Shown in pieces: positions 6,819 to 11,379 of a stretch of 11,700 bases of DNA (positions are counted from its first letter, which is position 1; each line of letters opens with the position of its first letter). The notes below the pieces were generated by a model. The model saw only the letters and a list, made by a program, of their open reading frames with translations, had not been told where the DNA came from and did no database searches. This DNA is from Minisyncoccota bacterium (GTDB lineage: Bacteria; Patescibacteriota; Minisyncoccia; Phycocordibacterales; CAIJYI01): the NCBI GenBank assembly GCA_023229825.1, contig JALNYN010000035.1, positions 1-11,700 of the forward strand, given 5' to 3'. The translations under genes were made by a program, and so were the position numbers.

Positions 6819-6928
6819 ATAAGTTAGGTGTGAGGTTTTAGGTGTCAGGTGTTAGGTTTACGGACAATTCCGTAATCGTCATCGTTTTAAGCTAAAACCT
6901 AAAACCTAACACCTAAAACCTCGTTAAT
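6819..6928. repeat. Word-array palindrome between rpsS and rplV
   Basis: The left arm (about 6822-6860) reads GTTAGGTGTGAGGTTTTAGG and onward; the right arm (about 6888-6922) is AGCTAAAACCTAAAACC and onward. The pairing is over 30 bp with a few mismatches, around a core with ACGGACAATTCCGT and CGTCATCG. The right arm is nearly the same as in the rpsQ-rplN cassette, while the left arm has changed. Confidence 0.7.
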
Positions 6929-7276
6929 TTATTTCTTTTTTGGATCTGCGGTCGCTGTCTTGGCTGCCTTTGCCGCCGCTATTTCGGATTCCTTCTTTTT
7001 CTGCTCGATCTCTTTCTGCATTTTTCCTCCGTGTCTGATGAACTTTCTTGTAGGAGAAAATTCGCCGAGACGATGTCCGACCATATCTTCCGTAACCAAA
7101 ACCTCAAGATGCGCTCTGCCGTTGTGCACGCCGAAAGTGAATCCCAACATTTCGGGAGAGATCTGACTCGCGCGCGCCCACGTCTTTATGACGCCGGTTT
7201 CGCTCGGTCGCTTCCCTTCGACTTTCTTTAAAAGCTTCTCGTCCACATAGGGACCTTTCTTGAGTGATCTAGTCAT
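6929..7276 (-). CDS. rpsS: 30S ribosomal protein S19 (uS19), 115 aa, with C-terminal extension
   Basis: uS19 binds 16S rRNA in the 30S head near the A and P sites. The canonical start MTRSLKKGPYVDEKLL is placed at ATG 7276. The conserved core includes IKTWARASQISPEMLGFTFGVHNGRAHLEVLVTEDMVGHRLGEFSPTRKF. Bacterial S19 usually ends at about 90 residues; here a further ~25 residues rich in Lys, Glu and Ala follow. An upstream TTG at 7294 would add six residues without homology. It is the first gene of the operon; classical S10 operons have rplB before it. Confidence 0.96.
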   Translation of the reverse strand: MTRSLKKGPYVDEKLLKKVEGKRPSETGVIKTWARASQISPEMLGFTFGVHNGRAHLEVLVTEDMVGHRLGEFSPTRKFIRHGGKMQKEIEQKKKESEIAAAKAAKTATADPKKK

Positions 7277-7293
7277 GATTTTAGTCAAAAACA

Positions 7294-7317
7294 AAAGCTC
7301 CTCTTAATCAGAGCTTT
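7294..7317 (-). promoter_or_regulatory. 5'-terminal leader hairpin of the rpsS operon
   Basis: AAAGCTC (7317-7311 on the minus strand) pairs with GAGCTTT (7300-7294), with a 10-nt loop containing TTAAGAG, followed by TGTTTTTG. The predicted transcription start is about 7318, so the hairpin starts at the first or second base of the mRNA. It resembles a weak terminator. It may be an attenuator, a protein-binding leader for feedback control by one of the encoded ribosomal proteins, or a stabiliser against 5' decay. Confidence 0.5.
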
Positions 7318-7324
7318 ACGAAGT

Positions 7325-7353
7325 ATCCTAACAAAAATAGAAAACTAAGTCAA
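7325..7353 (-). promoter_or_regulatory. Sigma70-type promoter of the ribosomal-protein operon
   Basis: Minus-strand -35 TTGACT (7353-7348), 17-bp spacer, -10 TAGGAT (7330-7325). The predicted start at about 7318 gives a 41-nt leader before rpsS. This explains how an operon that begins at rpsS, without the usual rpsJ-rplB part, is expressed. Confidence 0.65.
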
Positions 7354-7380
7354 GGATTCGACGGAGTATCAGGAATAAGT

Positions 7381-7409
7381 ACCCTCCTTCGCCAAAGGCT
7401 ACGGCAGGG
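7381..7409. repeat. REP-like short palindrome, copy 3
   Basis: ACCCTCCTTCGCC followed by AAAGGCTACGGCAGGG: the same family as 136-163 and 9265-9293 with several changes. It is flanked on both sides by AGTATCAGG-type words (7366-7373 and 7417-7424), so it seems to be inserted into, or to have grown within, a word-array spacer. Confidence 0.55.
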
Positions 7410-7427
7410 CAAAGTCAGTATCAGGGA

Positions 7428-7459
7428 CAAAAAACCCTGCACGCAAGCGTACAGGGTTA
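7428..7459 (-). terminator. Intrinsic terminator after the PurN-like gene
   Basis: On the minus strand AACCCTG (7458-7452) pairs with CAGGGTT (7439-7433), with an inner ACGC/GCGT stem, followed by TTTTTTG. It lies 13 bp after the stop codon. Confidence 0.82.
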
Positions 7460-7471
7460 TTTTCATGAATC

Positions 7472-8143
7472 TCACTTTTTGGGTAAAAATCGGTAGCCTT
7501 TTGGCACAACGAGCGAGGCAGGGTCTTTGCCGTCCCATGAGATTTTTCTATGGATCACCAAATTAGTGATCGCCCACTGAAAGAGATGTTCGTACCCTTT
7601 CACCCTTTCTTGCAGGGTTTCCGGGCTGTCGCTCGGGTAGATCGCTACGGGGTATTCAAAGAACACCGGACCTTGGTCATACTCTTCCGTGACAAAATGC
7701 ATCGTTACTGCTGTGTCTTTTATCAGTCCTTTGAGATAAGCATCCAGCACCGCACGATGAACATGGATTCCATACATTCCTTTTCCGCCGAACTCAGGTC
7801 GTGCTGGGTGGTTGTTGATCGTCGTTTTTGGATCAGACTCTATAAGAATCGGCCACCCTGAAAGAGCCACCCAGTCGGCTTGAACGATCCCCTTTATAAA
7901 GTGCTCATCGCCCGGCCAATGTATTCCATTGCGCGGAGATTCATAATAAAAAAAGGGGATGACGTTCGCGTCCGCAATTTTTCTCACACCGCCATTAATG
8001 TGGCTGGAAACTACCCCCACAATCTCCGCATCAAGCATTCCCCATTTTTGCGCATCAACCAGCACTCCAAATCCGCTTCCCCCGCCGTCTTTCGTTCCAT
8101 TTGCAAAAATAAGCAACCTTGGTTTTCTTTCTGTATTTTTCAC
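7472..8143 (-). CDS. PurN-like formyltransferase (phosphoribosylglycinamide formyltransferase family), 223 aa
   Basis: The fold is the 10-formyltetrahydrofolate-dependent formyltransferase of PurN, which formylates glycinamide ribonucleotide in purine synthesis. The catalytic triad known for PurN can be placed: Asn110, His112 (INNHPA) and Asp156 (HFVTEEYDQGPV). The N-terminal phosphate-binding loop is unusual: NGTKDGGGSGFG in place of the short GxGSNL motif. Length is near the family norm of about 210. The start is GTG at 8143, supported by a perfect SD (AAAGGAGGTG, 7 nt spacing), one of the few strong SDs in the window; the gene ends in TGA. No other purine genes are nearby, so the substrate could be something else in a reduced genome. 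It follows tRNA-Gly on the same strand with no room for its own promoter. Confidence 0.85.
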   Translation of the reverse strand: MKNTERKPRLLIFANGTKDGGGSGFGVLVDAQKWGMLDAEIVGVVSSHINGGVRKIADANVIPFFYYESPRNGIHWPGDEHFIKGIVQADWVALSGWPILIESDPKTTINNHPARPEFGGKGMYGIHVHRAVLDAYLKGLIKDTAVTMHFVTEEYDQGPVFFEYPVAIYPSDSPETLQERVKGYEHLFQWAITNLVIHRKISWDGKDPASLVVPKGYRFLPKK

Positions 8144-8149
8144 TGATAC

Positions 8150-8158
8150 ACCTCCTTT
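8150..8158 (-). promoter_or_regulatory. Strong ribosome binding site fixing a GTG start
   Basis: The minus strand reads AAAGGAGGT just upstream of GTG 8143, a full anti-16S match. It decides the start codon and contrasts with the ribosomal-protein genes, which have none. Confidence 0.85.
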
Positions 8159-8167
8159 AAAGAACTA

Positions 8168-8191
8168 AAAAATCGCCTTATGACGATTTTT
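8168..8191 (-). terminator. Terminator/attenuator between tRNA-Gly and the PurN-like gene
   Basis: The arms AAAAATCG (8191-8184, minus strand) and CGATTTTT (8175-8168) form an 8-bp stem with an 8-nt loop and a U-run. It lies a few bases after the tRNA 3' end and only 10 bp before the SD of the next gene. Read-through past it seems to be the only way to express the PurN-like gene from the tRNA promoters. Confidence 0.7.
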
Positions 8192-8195
8192 CCTG

Positions 8196-8266
8196 TGCGA
8201 GTAGGGAGAATCGAACTCCCGCCCACTGCTTGGGAAGCAGCAGTTCTACCACTAAACTATACTCGC
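8196..8266 (-). tRNA. tRNA-Gly, anticodon CCC
   Basis: A cloverleaf can be drawn in full: acceptor GCGAGTA/TACTCGC (7 bp), D arm GTTT/GAAC with loop AGTGGTA, anticodon stem GCTGC/GCAGT with loop TTCCCAA (anticodon CCC at 8234-8232), a 4-nt variable region, and T arm GGGAG/CTCCC with loop TTCGATT. The discriminator would be A (8196) and CCA is not encoded. It reads GGG codons. Tandem promoter-like boxes lie upstream at 8312-8320 and 8426-8434. Confidence 0.93.
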
Positions 8267-8311
8267 AACGACGAAGATTTATGATTTACGGATTTACTGA
8301 TTTAAGGAACT

Positions 8312-8320
8312 ATTATAACA
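8312..8320 (-). promoter_or_regulatory. Extended -10 promoter for tRNA-Gly (proximal)
   Basis: The minus strand reads CAGTGTTATAAT: a perfect TATAAT (8317-8312) preceded by TGT, an extended -10. No good -35 is visible. The predicted start is near 8305, about 39 nt before the mature tRNA. Confidence 0.6.
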
Positions 8321-8425
8321 CTGCCCATCTATCGTCATCCTTAAATCTGTAAATCCTTAAATCCGTTAATCCGTTCGTCCAGCGACGAAGATTTATGATT
8401 TACGGATTTACTGATTTAAGGAACT

Positions 8426-8434
8426 ATTATAACA
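8426..8434 (-). promoter_or_regulatory. Extended -10 promoter for tRNA-Gly (distal, duplicated)
   Basis: This is the same CAGTGTTATAAT box in the second tandem copy, 114 bp upstream. It gives the tRNA two tandem promoters as a by-product of the cassette duplication. Confidence 0.5.
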
Positions 8435-8505
8435 CTGACCATCTATCGTAATCTTTAAATCCGTAAATCCTTAAATCCGTTAATCCGTTAATCCGTTCGT
8501 CCATT

Positions 8506-8886
8506 CTACCTGAAAAAATTTAAAAATCCAGACCACCAGCTTGATGGCTTCGATGCTTTGCGTCCGGCGGTCGTCGATGATTTTTCTTCTACCACCAGAA
8601 TAACGCCTTCGCCTTCTTTGCCGATCATGAATCGGCTTCTCATTTCTTCCTCCTTACCTCTTTCTGTTTTAAGAAAGTCGACTTTTTTTTGAAGCTCTCC
8701 CTGCCGGGCTTCAAGCTTTGCCAGATCGGCCTTCACCTCTTCCGCCTTGCCTCTGACTTCCGACCCTTTCTGATACAGCGCGAACGCTTTGCTCGACAAA
8801 AAAGCAAAAATGATAAACAAAAGGAATAGTACCGGGACGGAGTACATGAGCTTGCGCGTTTTCTTTTTTTGGGAATAATCTAACAT
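8506..8886 (-). CDS. FtsB/DivIC-like septum formation initiator, 126 aa
   Basis: A bitopic membrane protein of the FtsB/DivIC family, which in bacteria joins FtsL and FtsQ (DivIB) to activate septal wall synthesis. It has a short basic cytoplasmic N-terminus (KKKTRK), one membrane span (about residues 14-31) and a coiled coil (about 43-77, EVRGKAEEVKADLAKLEARQ and on). The segment FMIGKEGEGVILVVEE is the typical post-coil motif. A Ser/Lys linker and a Trp/Phe-rich tail (WWSGFLNFFR) follow. Length is typical. The ATG lacks an SD. The promoter at 9032-9060 gives a ~140-nt leader that includes a word-array palindrome. Confidence 0.82.
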   Translation of the reverse strand: MLDYSQKKKTRKLMYSVPVLFLLFIIFAFLSSKAFALYQKGSEVRGKAEEVKADLAKLEARQGELQKKVDFLKTERGKEEEMRSRFMIGKEGEGVILVVEEKSSTTAGRKASKPSSWWSGFLNFFR

Positions 8887-9005
8887 ACAAATACCAATAT
8901 ACGAATGAGTACCAATATACGAATGGCAACGAATACGACAACGAATACGACAACGAACGACCGTAACCGTCCGTATTTGTATTCATTAGTATATTGGTAT
9001 ATTTG
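8887..9005. repeat. Word-array palindrome in the ftsB/divIC-like leader
   Basis: The left arm repeats TACCAATATACGAATG twice (8892-8918) and then ACAACGAATACG words; the right arm (8971-9000) contains CATTAGTATATTGGTAT. ATACCAATATAC pairs perfectly with its mirror. The core is CGACCGTAACCGTCCG. The design is the same as in the ribosomal operon gaps, with unrelated words. Confidence 0.7.
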
Positions 9006-9030
9006 AGTAGACTTCGAGGACTGTCAGTGC

Positions 9031-9060
9031 TATTATACTCCATATGCTATTCATGGGCAA
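9031..9060. promoter_or_regulatory. Overlapping divergent promoters sharing one -10 region
   Basis: Minus strand: -35 TTGCCC (9060-9055), 17-bp spacer, -10 TATAAT (9037-9032) for the ftsB/divIC-like gene. Plus strand: -10 TATTAT (9031-9036), preceded by TG as an extended -10, with a possible -35 TAGACT (9008-9013) at 17 bp, for the 37-aa gene. The two -10 boxes use the same bases, so the two directions should exclude each other. Confidence 0.55.
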
Positions 9061-9157
9061 AAAAAATAAAAAAAGGATCGAATTTATCTGGAGCATTATC
9101 AGTATCCTTGTTGTCGTGAGTATGGTACTCCTCTACATGCCGAGTGTATTTCAGTAG
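9044..9157 (+). CDS. Small single-span membrane protein, 37 aa
   Basis: The visible pattern is a basic N-terminus (GKKNKKR), one hydrophobic segment (WSIISILVVVSMVLLYM, about residues 16-32) and a short tail ending PSVFQ. The likely topology is one membrane span with the basic end inside. Two starts are possible: ATG 9044, which coincides with the predicted transcription start (about 9043, leaderless), or ATG 9053. An intrinsic terminator follows the stop. I cannot assign a function; small proteins of this design next to division or secretion genes are often overlooked in annotation. Confidence 0.65.
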   Translation: MLFMGKKNKKRIEFIWSIISILVVVSMVLLYMPSVFQ

Positions 9158-9178
9158 AAAAAAATTCGGTACAAACAA

Positions 9179-9216
9179 AAAGTCGACCTAATGTTTTTGG
9201 TCGACTTTATTTTTTA
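9179..9216 (+). terminator. Intrinsic terminator after the 37-aa gene
   Basis: The perfect 10-bp arms AAAGTCGACC (9179-9188) and GGTCGACTTT (9199-9208) enclose a 10-nt loop and are followed by ATTTTTTA. It lies 21 bp after the stop codon. Confidence 0.9.
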
Positions 9217-9264
9217 CAAATTATCATCCATCTCTATTCAATTCATGTGAGACGGGATTTTTGG

Positions 9265-9293
9265 ACCCTCCTCCGCTAAAGCTACGGCAGGGC
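9265..9293. repeat. REP-like short palindrome, copy 2
   Basis: ACCCTCCTCCGCTAAAGCTA, then CGGCAGGGC. It is identical to copy 1 over its first 20 bases and diverges in the closing arm. Confidence 0.6.
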
Positions 9294-9303
9294 GCGTGAG
9301 ATT

Positions 9304-9377
9304 CGTTTTAAAATTTAAAAAAAGTTGCGAGGCTGTAGAAACCTACTGCCCCGCAACTTTTTTTAAATTTTAAAACG
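9304..9377 (-). terminator. Long intrinsic terminator after lepA
   Basis: Arms 9304-9338 and 9343-9377 pair over 35 bp with two mismatches around a 4-nt loop. A GC core near the apex (GTTGCGGGGC on the minus strand) is followed by a T7 run. It starts 26 bp after the lepA stop; the fusA terminator is 27 bp from its stop. Confidence 0.75.
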
Positions 9378-9402
9378 AAGATCGCCAAAAAGACGGCTCA
9401 CA

Positions 9403-11241
9403 TTATTGTTTCATCATTTTTAGGAACACCTCGTGTGGTATATTGACGCGGCCGCGGGCTTTCATCTTCTTCTTCCCTCTTTTTTGTTTCTCCAGCAATT
9501 TCATTTTTCTGGTGATGTCGCCTCCGTACAAATATCCGGTGACATCTTTTCGCAGAGCTGAAAGCGTTTTCGATGATAGAATTCTTCCGAGCGCCTGACC
9601 CTGGATCTTTACGACGAACAGCTGCCTCGGTAAGACATCATATAATTTTATCACCGCGTTTTCTGCTTCTTCCTGAACGCGTTTTTTAGACACGACGCGA
9701 GTGAAAGCGATGACCGGCTCATCGGCGACGACGATATCGAGACGCGCCACATCCGCAAGGCGCATGCCGGTGATCTTGTACGAGAGCGAAGCGTATCCCG
9801 AACTTGCGCTTTTCAGTTTATCGAAAAATCCGCGCATGAGTTCGCGAAGCGGCATATCCACTTCTATCGAATTACGATTTTCCCCGAATATTTCGGACGC
9901 ACCGACTTCCCCTTCGTGTTCATACAGAAGCGTGAGAATATTGCCGACGTAATTCGGCGGCGTGATGATCTTCGCTTTCACCCACGGCTCCGCGACCGAT
10001 TTATAAGAACCGTAATCCGGAAAGAGCGCGGGCGAGTAAATTATTTTTTTCTCACCGTTCAAATATTCCACTTCGTAGGTAATGGATGGCGTGGCGATGA
10101 TAAGCTCCAAATTGAATTCGCGATGCAACCGCTCGGTGATTATTTCTAAATGCAGCATGCCGAGAAAACCACAGCGATATCCGCGGCCAAGCGTGCCGGA
10201 AGTTTCTTCTTCGTAAGAAAGAGAGGCATCGGTAAGTTTCAATCGGCTCAGTGCCTGGCGCAAAAGATTAAAATCATCCTGGCTCTCGGGATAGACCGAT
10301 GCCCACACGACCGGCGCGGGATTCATGTATCCGGGAAGCGCGGGCGCGGGACGTTTTGCAGAGGTAACCGTATCTCCGACGGAAGCGATACCCGGCTGCT
10401 TGATGCCGGTAACGATGTAACCGATCTCTCCGGCTGAAAGAGTTTCTTGAGCAACCTGAGACGGATGAAAAATACCGACTTCAAGCACGATAAACTTTTC
10501 ATTGGCAGCGCTGAAGAGAAGCGTGTCATTCTTTTTTATTTCGCCGTTGAACATGCGAACGTACACAATAACACCGCGGTGATTGGAATATTCAAAATCA
10601 AAAACGAGCGCACGCGGCGATTCTCCGTCCCCGAGGGCGGTCCTCGGGATACTTTCCCGAGGACCGCCCTCGGGGACAACAACGATCGGCGGTTGGATTT
10701 TTTTGATGATCGCGTCGAGCACTGCTTCCACGCCTTCACCGGTTTTTCCGGAAACTTCGAGGACCTCATTGATATTGCAATCGAGGAGCTGTGCCACTTC
10801 CTCTTTCACTTCCTTCGTGCGCGCTATCGGCGAATCGATCTTGCTGACGACGGGAATTATCGTAAGACCGCTCTCGCGTGCCATTTCGAGCGTGGTGAGC
10901 GTCTGTGCCTGTACGCCCTGCGTCGCGTCCACGAGCAAAATGGAACCCTCCACGGCTTTCAGGGCGCGGGAAACTTCGTACGAAAAATCGATATGCCCGG
11001 GAGTGTCGATGAGATTGAGTATGTACGGCTCGCCGTTCAATTGATACTCCATCCTGACCGGCTGCATTTTGATCGTGATCCCCCGCTCGCGTTCAAGCTC
11101 CATGGAATCAAGCACCTGCGCCATCATTTTGCGTTTCTCGATCGTGTGTGTGATCTCAAGCATCCGGTCGGCCAGCGTGGACTTGCCGTGGTCAATATGA
11201 GCAATGATGCTGAAATTTCTAATGTTTTGGCGATTTATCAT
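9403..11241 (-). CDS. lepA: Elongation factor 4 / LepA, 612 aa, with in-frame palindromic insertion
   Basis: LepA is a ribosome-associated GTPase related to EF-G, linked to back-translocation and 30S assembly. Motifs: AHIDHGKST (residues 14-22), RGITIK (53-58), DTPGHIDFSYEV (79-90). The G4 motif reads SKID (133-136) instead of the usual NKID. The LepA-specific C-terminal domain is intact (GGDITRKMKLLEKQKRGKKKMKARG). Residues 189-205 (VPEGGPRESIPRTALGD) are encoded exactly by a 51-bp perfect palindrome and extend the linker between the G domain and domain II compared with E. coli LepA. I place the start at ATG 11241 (MINRQNIRNFSII), matching the family; a frame open to 11283 adds no homologous sequence. 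The predicted promoter at 11249-11277 would make the mRNA leaderless. Confidence 0.96.
   Translation of the reverse strand: MINRQNIRNFSIIAHIDHGKSTLADRMLEITHTIEKRKMMAQVLDSMELERERGITIKMQPVRMEYQLNGEPYILNLIDTPGHIDFSYEVSRALKAVEGSILLVDATQGVQAQTLTTLEMARESGLTIIPVVSKIDSPIARTKEVKEEVAQLLDCNINEVLEVSGKTGEGVEAVLDAIIKKIQPPIVVVPEGGPRESIPRTALGDGESPRALVFDFEYSNHRGVIVYVRMFNGEIKKNDTLLFSAANEKFIVLEVGIFHPSQVAQETLSAGEIGYIVTGIKQPGIASVGDTVTSAKRPAPALPGYMNPAPVVWASVYPESQDDFNLLRQALSRLKLTDASLSYEEETSGTLGRGYRCGFLGMLHLEIITERLHREFNLELIIATPSITYEVEYLNGEKKIIYSPALFPDYGSYKSVAEPWVKAKIITPPNYVGNILTLLYEHEGEVGASEIFGENRNSIEVDMPLRELMRGFFDKLKSASSGYASLSYKITGMRLADVARLDIVVADEPVIAFTRVVSKKRVQEEAENAVIKLYDVLPRQLFVVKIQGQALGRILSSKTLSALRKDVTGYLYGGDITRKMKLLEKQKRGKKKMKARGRVNIPHEVFLKMMKQ
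10627..10677. repeat. Perfect 51-bp palindrome inside lepA (17 codons)
   Basis: The 23-bp arms 10627-10649 and 10655-10677 are exact reverse complements around the loop TACTT. Each arm is itself partly palindromic (CCCCGAGG ... CCTCGGG). The length is a multiple of three and its edges coincide with lepA codons 189-205. It looks like an inserted REP-like unit that is tolerated as a surface linker. Confidence 0.9.
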
Positions 11242-11248
11242 ATTTCGT

Positions 11249-11277
11249 ATGATACGGTAAAAAAGATGAAAGAACAA
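11249..11277 (-). promoter_or_regulatory. Candidate lepA promoter giving a leaderless mRNA
   Basis: Minus-strand -35 TTGTTC (11277-11272), 17-bp spacer, -10 TATCAT (11254-11249). The expected start falls at about 11242, next to the ATG at 11241. No SD is present, which agrees with leaderless translation. The -35 box is weak. Confidence 0.45.
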
Positions 11278-11292
11278 GGGCAAAATTTATAA

Positions 11293-11325
11293 ATACTTGA
11301 CAAGTATATTATTGTTTGATATGAT
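11293..11325 (+). promoter_or_regulatory. Consensus sigma70 promoter with operator-like palindrome
   Basis: -35 TTGACA (11297-11302, perfect), 17-bp spacer, -10 TATGAT (11320-11325). The -35 box is embedded in a perfect 15-bp palindrome, ATACTTG-A-CAAGTAT (11293-11307), which could be a repressor site. It drives the 59-aa gene, divergently from lepA. Confidence 0.75.
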
Positions 11326-11379
11326 AAACGAAGATTTGCTTCAACAAAAAACATTTTTCGCAAAACGAAGGAGACAAAA

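Larger units (their letters stand above)
8269..8503. repeat. Tandem pair of word-array palindromes upstream of tRNA-Gly
   Basis: Copy 1 (8269-8382) and copy 2 (8383-8503) are direct repeats at a 114-bp offset with a few substitutions; copy 2 has one more 8-bp word TTAATCCG. Each copy is itself palindromic: ATTTACGG/ATTTACTG/ATTTAAGG words on the left and CCTTAAATC, CGTAAATC and CCGTTAATC words on the right. Their centres hold TATAAT boxes directed at the tRNA. The copies end in CGTTCGTCC, matching GACGAA at their starts. Confidence 0.85.
9248..9397. repeat. Composite palindromic element downstream of lepA (copy 2 of 2)
   Basis: The outer arms TGAGACGGGATTTTTGG (from about 9247) and CCAAAAAGACGGCTCA (to about 9401) pair with few mismatches. 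Inside lie the REP-like palindrome (9265-9293) and a 35-bp hairpin (9304-9377). The layout equals that after fusA, including GATTCGTTTTA before the stem and ACGAAGATCGCC after it. Confidence 0.65.

Noticed and set aside
7277..7294. S19 start at the upstream TTG
   Set aside because: It adds six non-homologous residues and has a poor start codon; the AGGAG nearby is part of the leader hairpin and is badly spaced.
8196..8266. tRNA-Gly as evidence for UGA recoding to glycine (as in Gracilibacteria)
   Set aside because: The anticodon is CCC, not UCA, and the PurN-like gene ends normally at a TGA codon.
8269..8503. CRISPR array upstream of the tRNA
   Set aside because: There are only two long copies, there is no repeat-spacer alternation, and no cas gene is near.
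8711..9043. Minus-strand open frame of 110 aa starting in the divergent promoter
   Set aside because: Its start is a translation of the word-array repeat (VYWYSFVYWYLY) and its end overlaps the ftsB/divIC-like gene in another frame.
10447..11292. Plus-strand open frame of 281 aa opposite lepA
   Set aside because: It is antisense to conserved LepA domains and runs through the palindrome and both promoter regions; no homology is visible.
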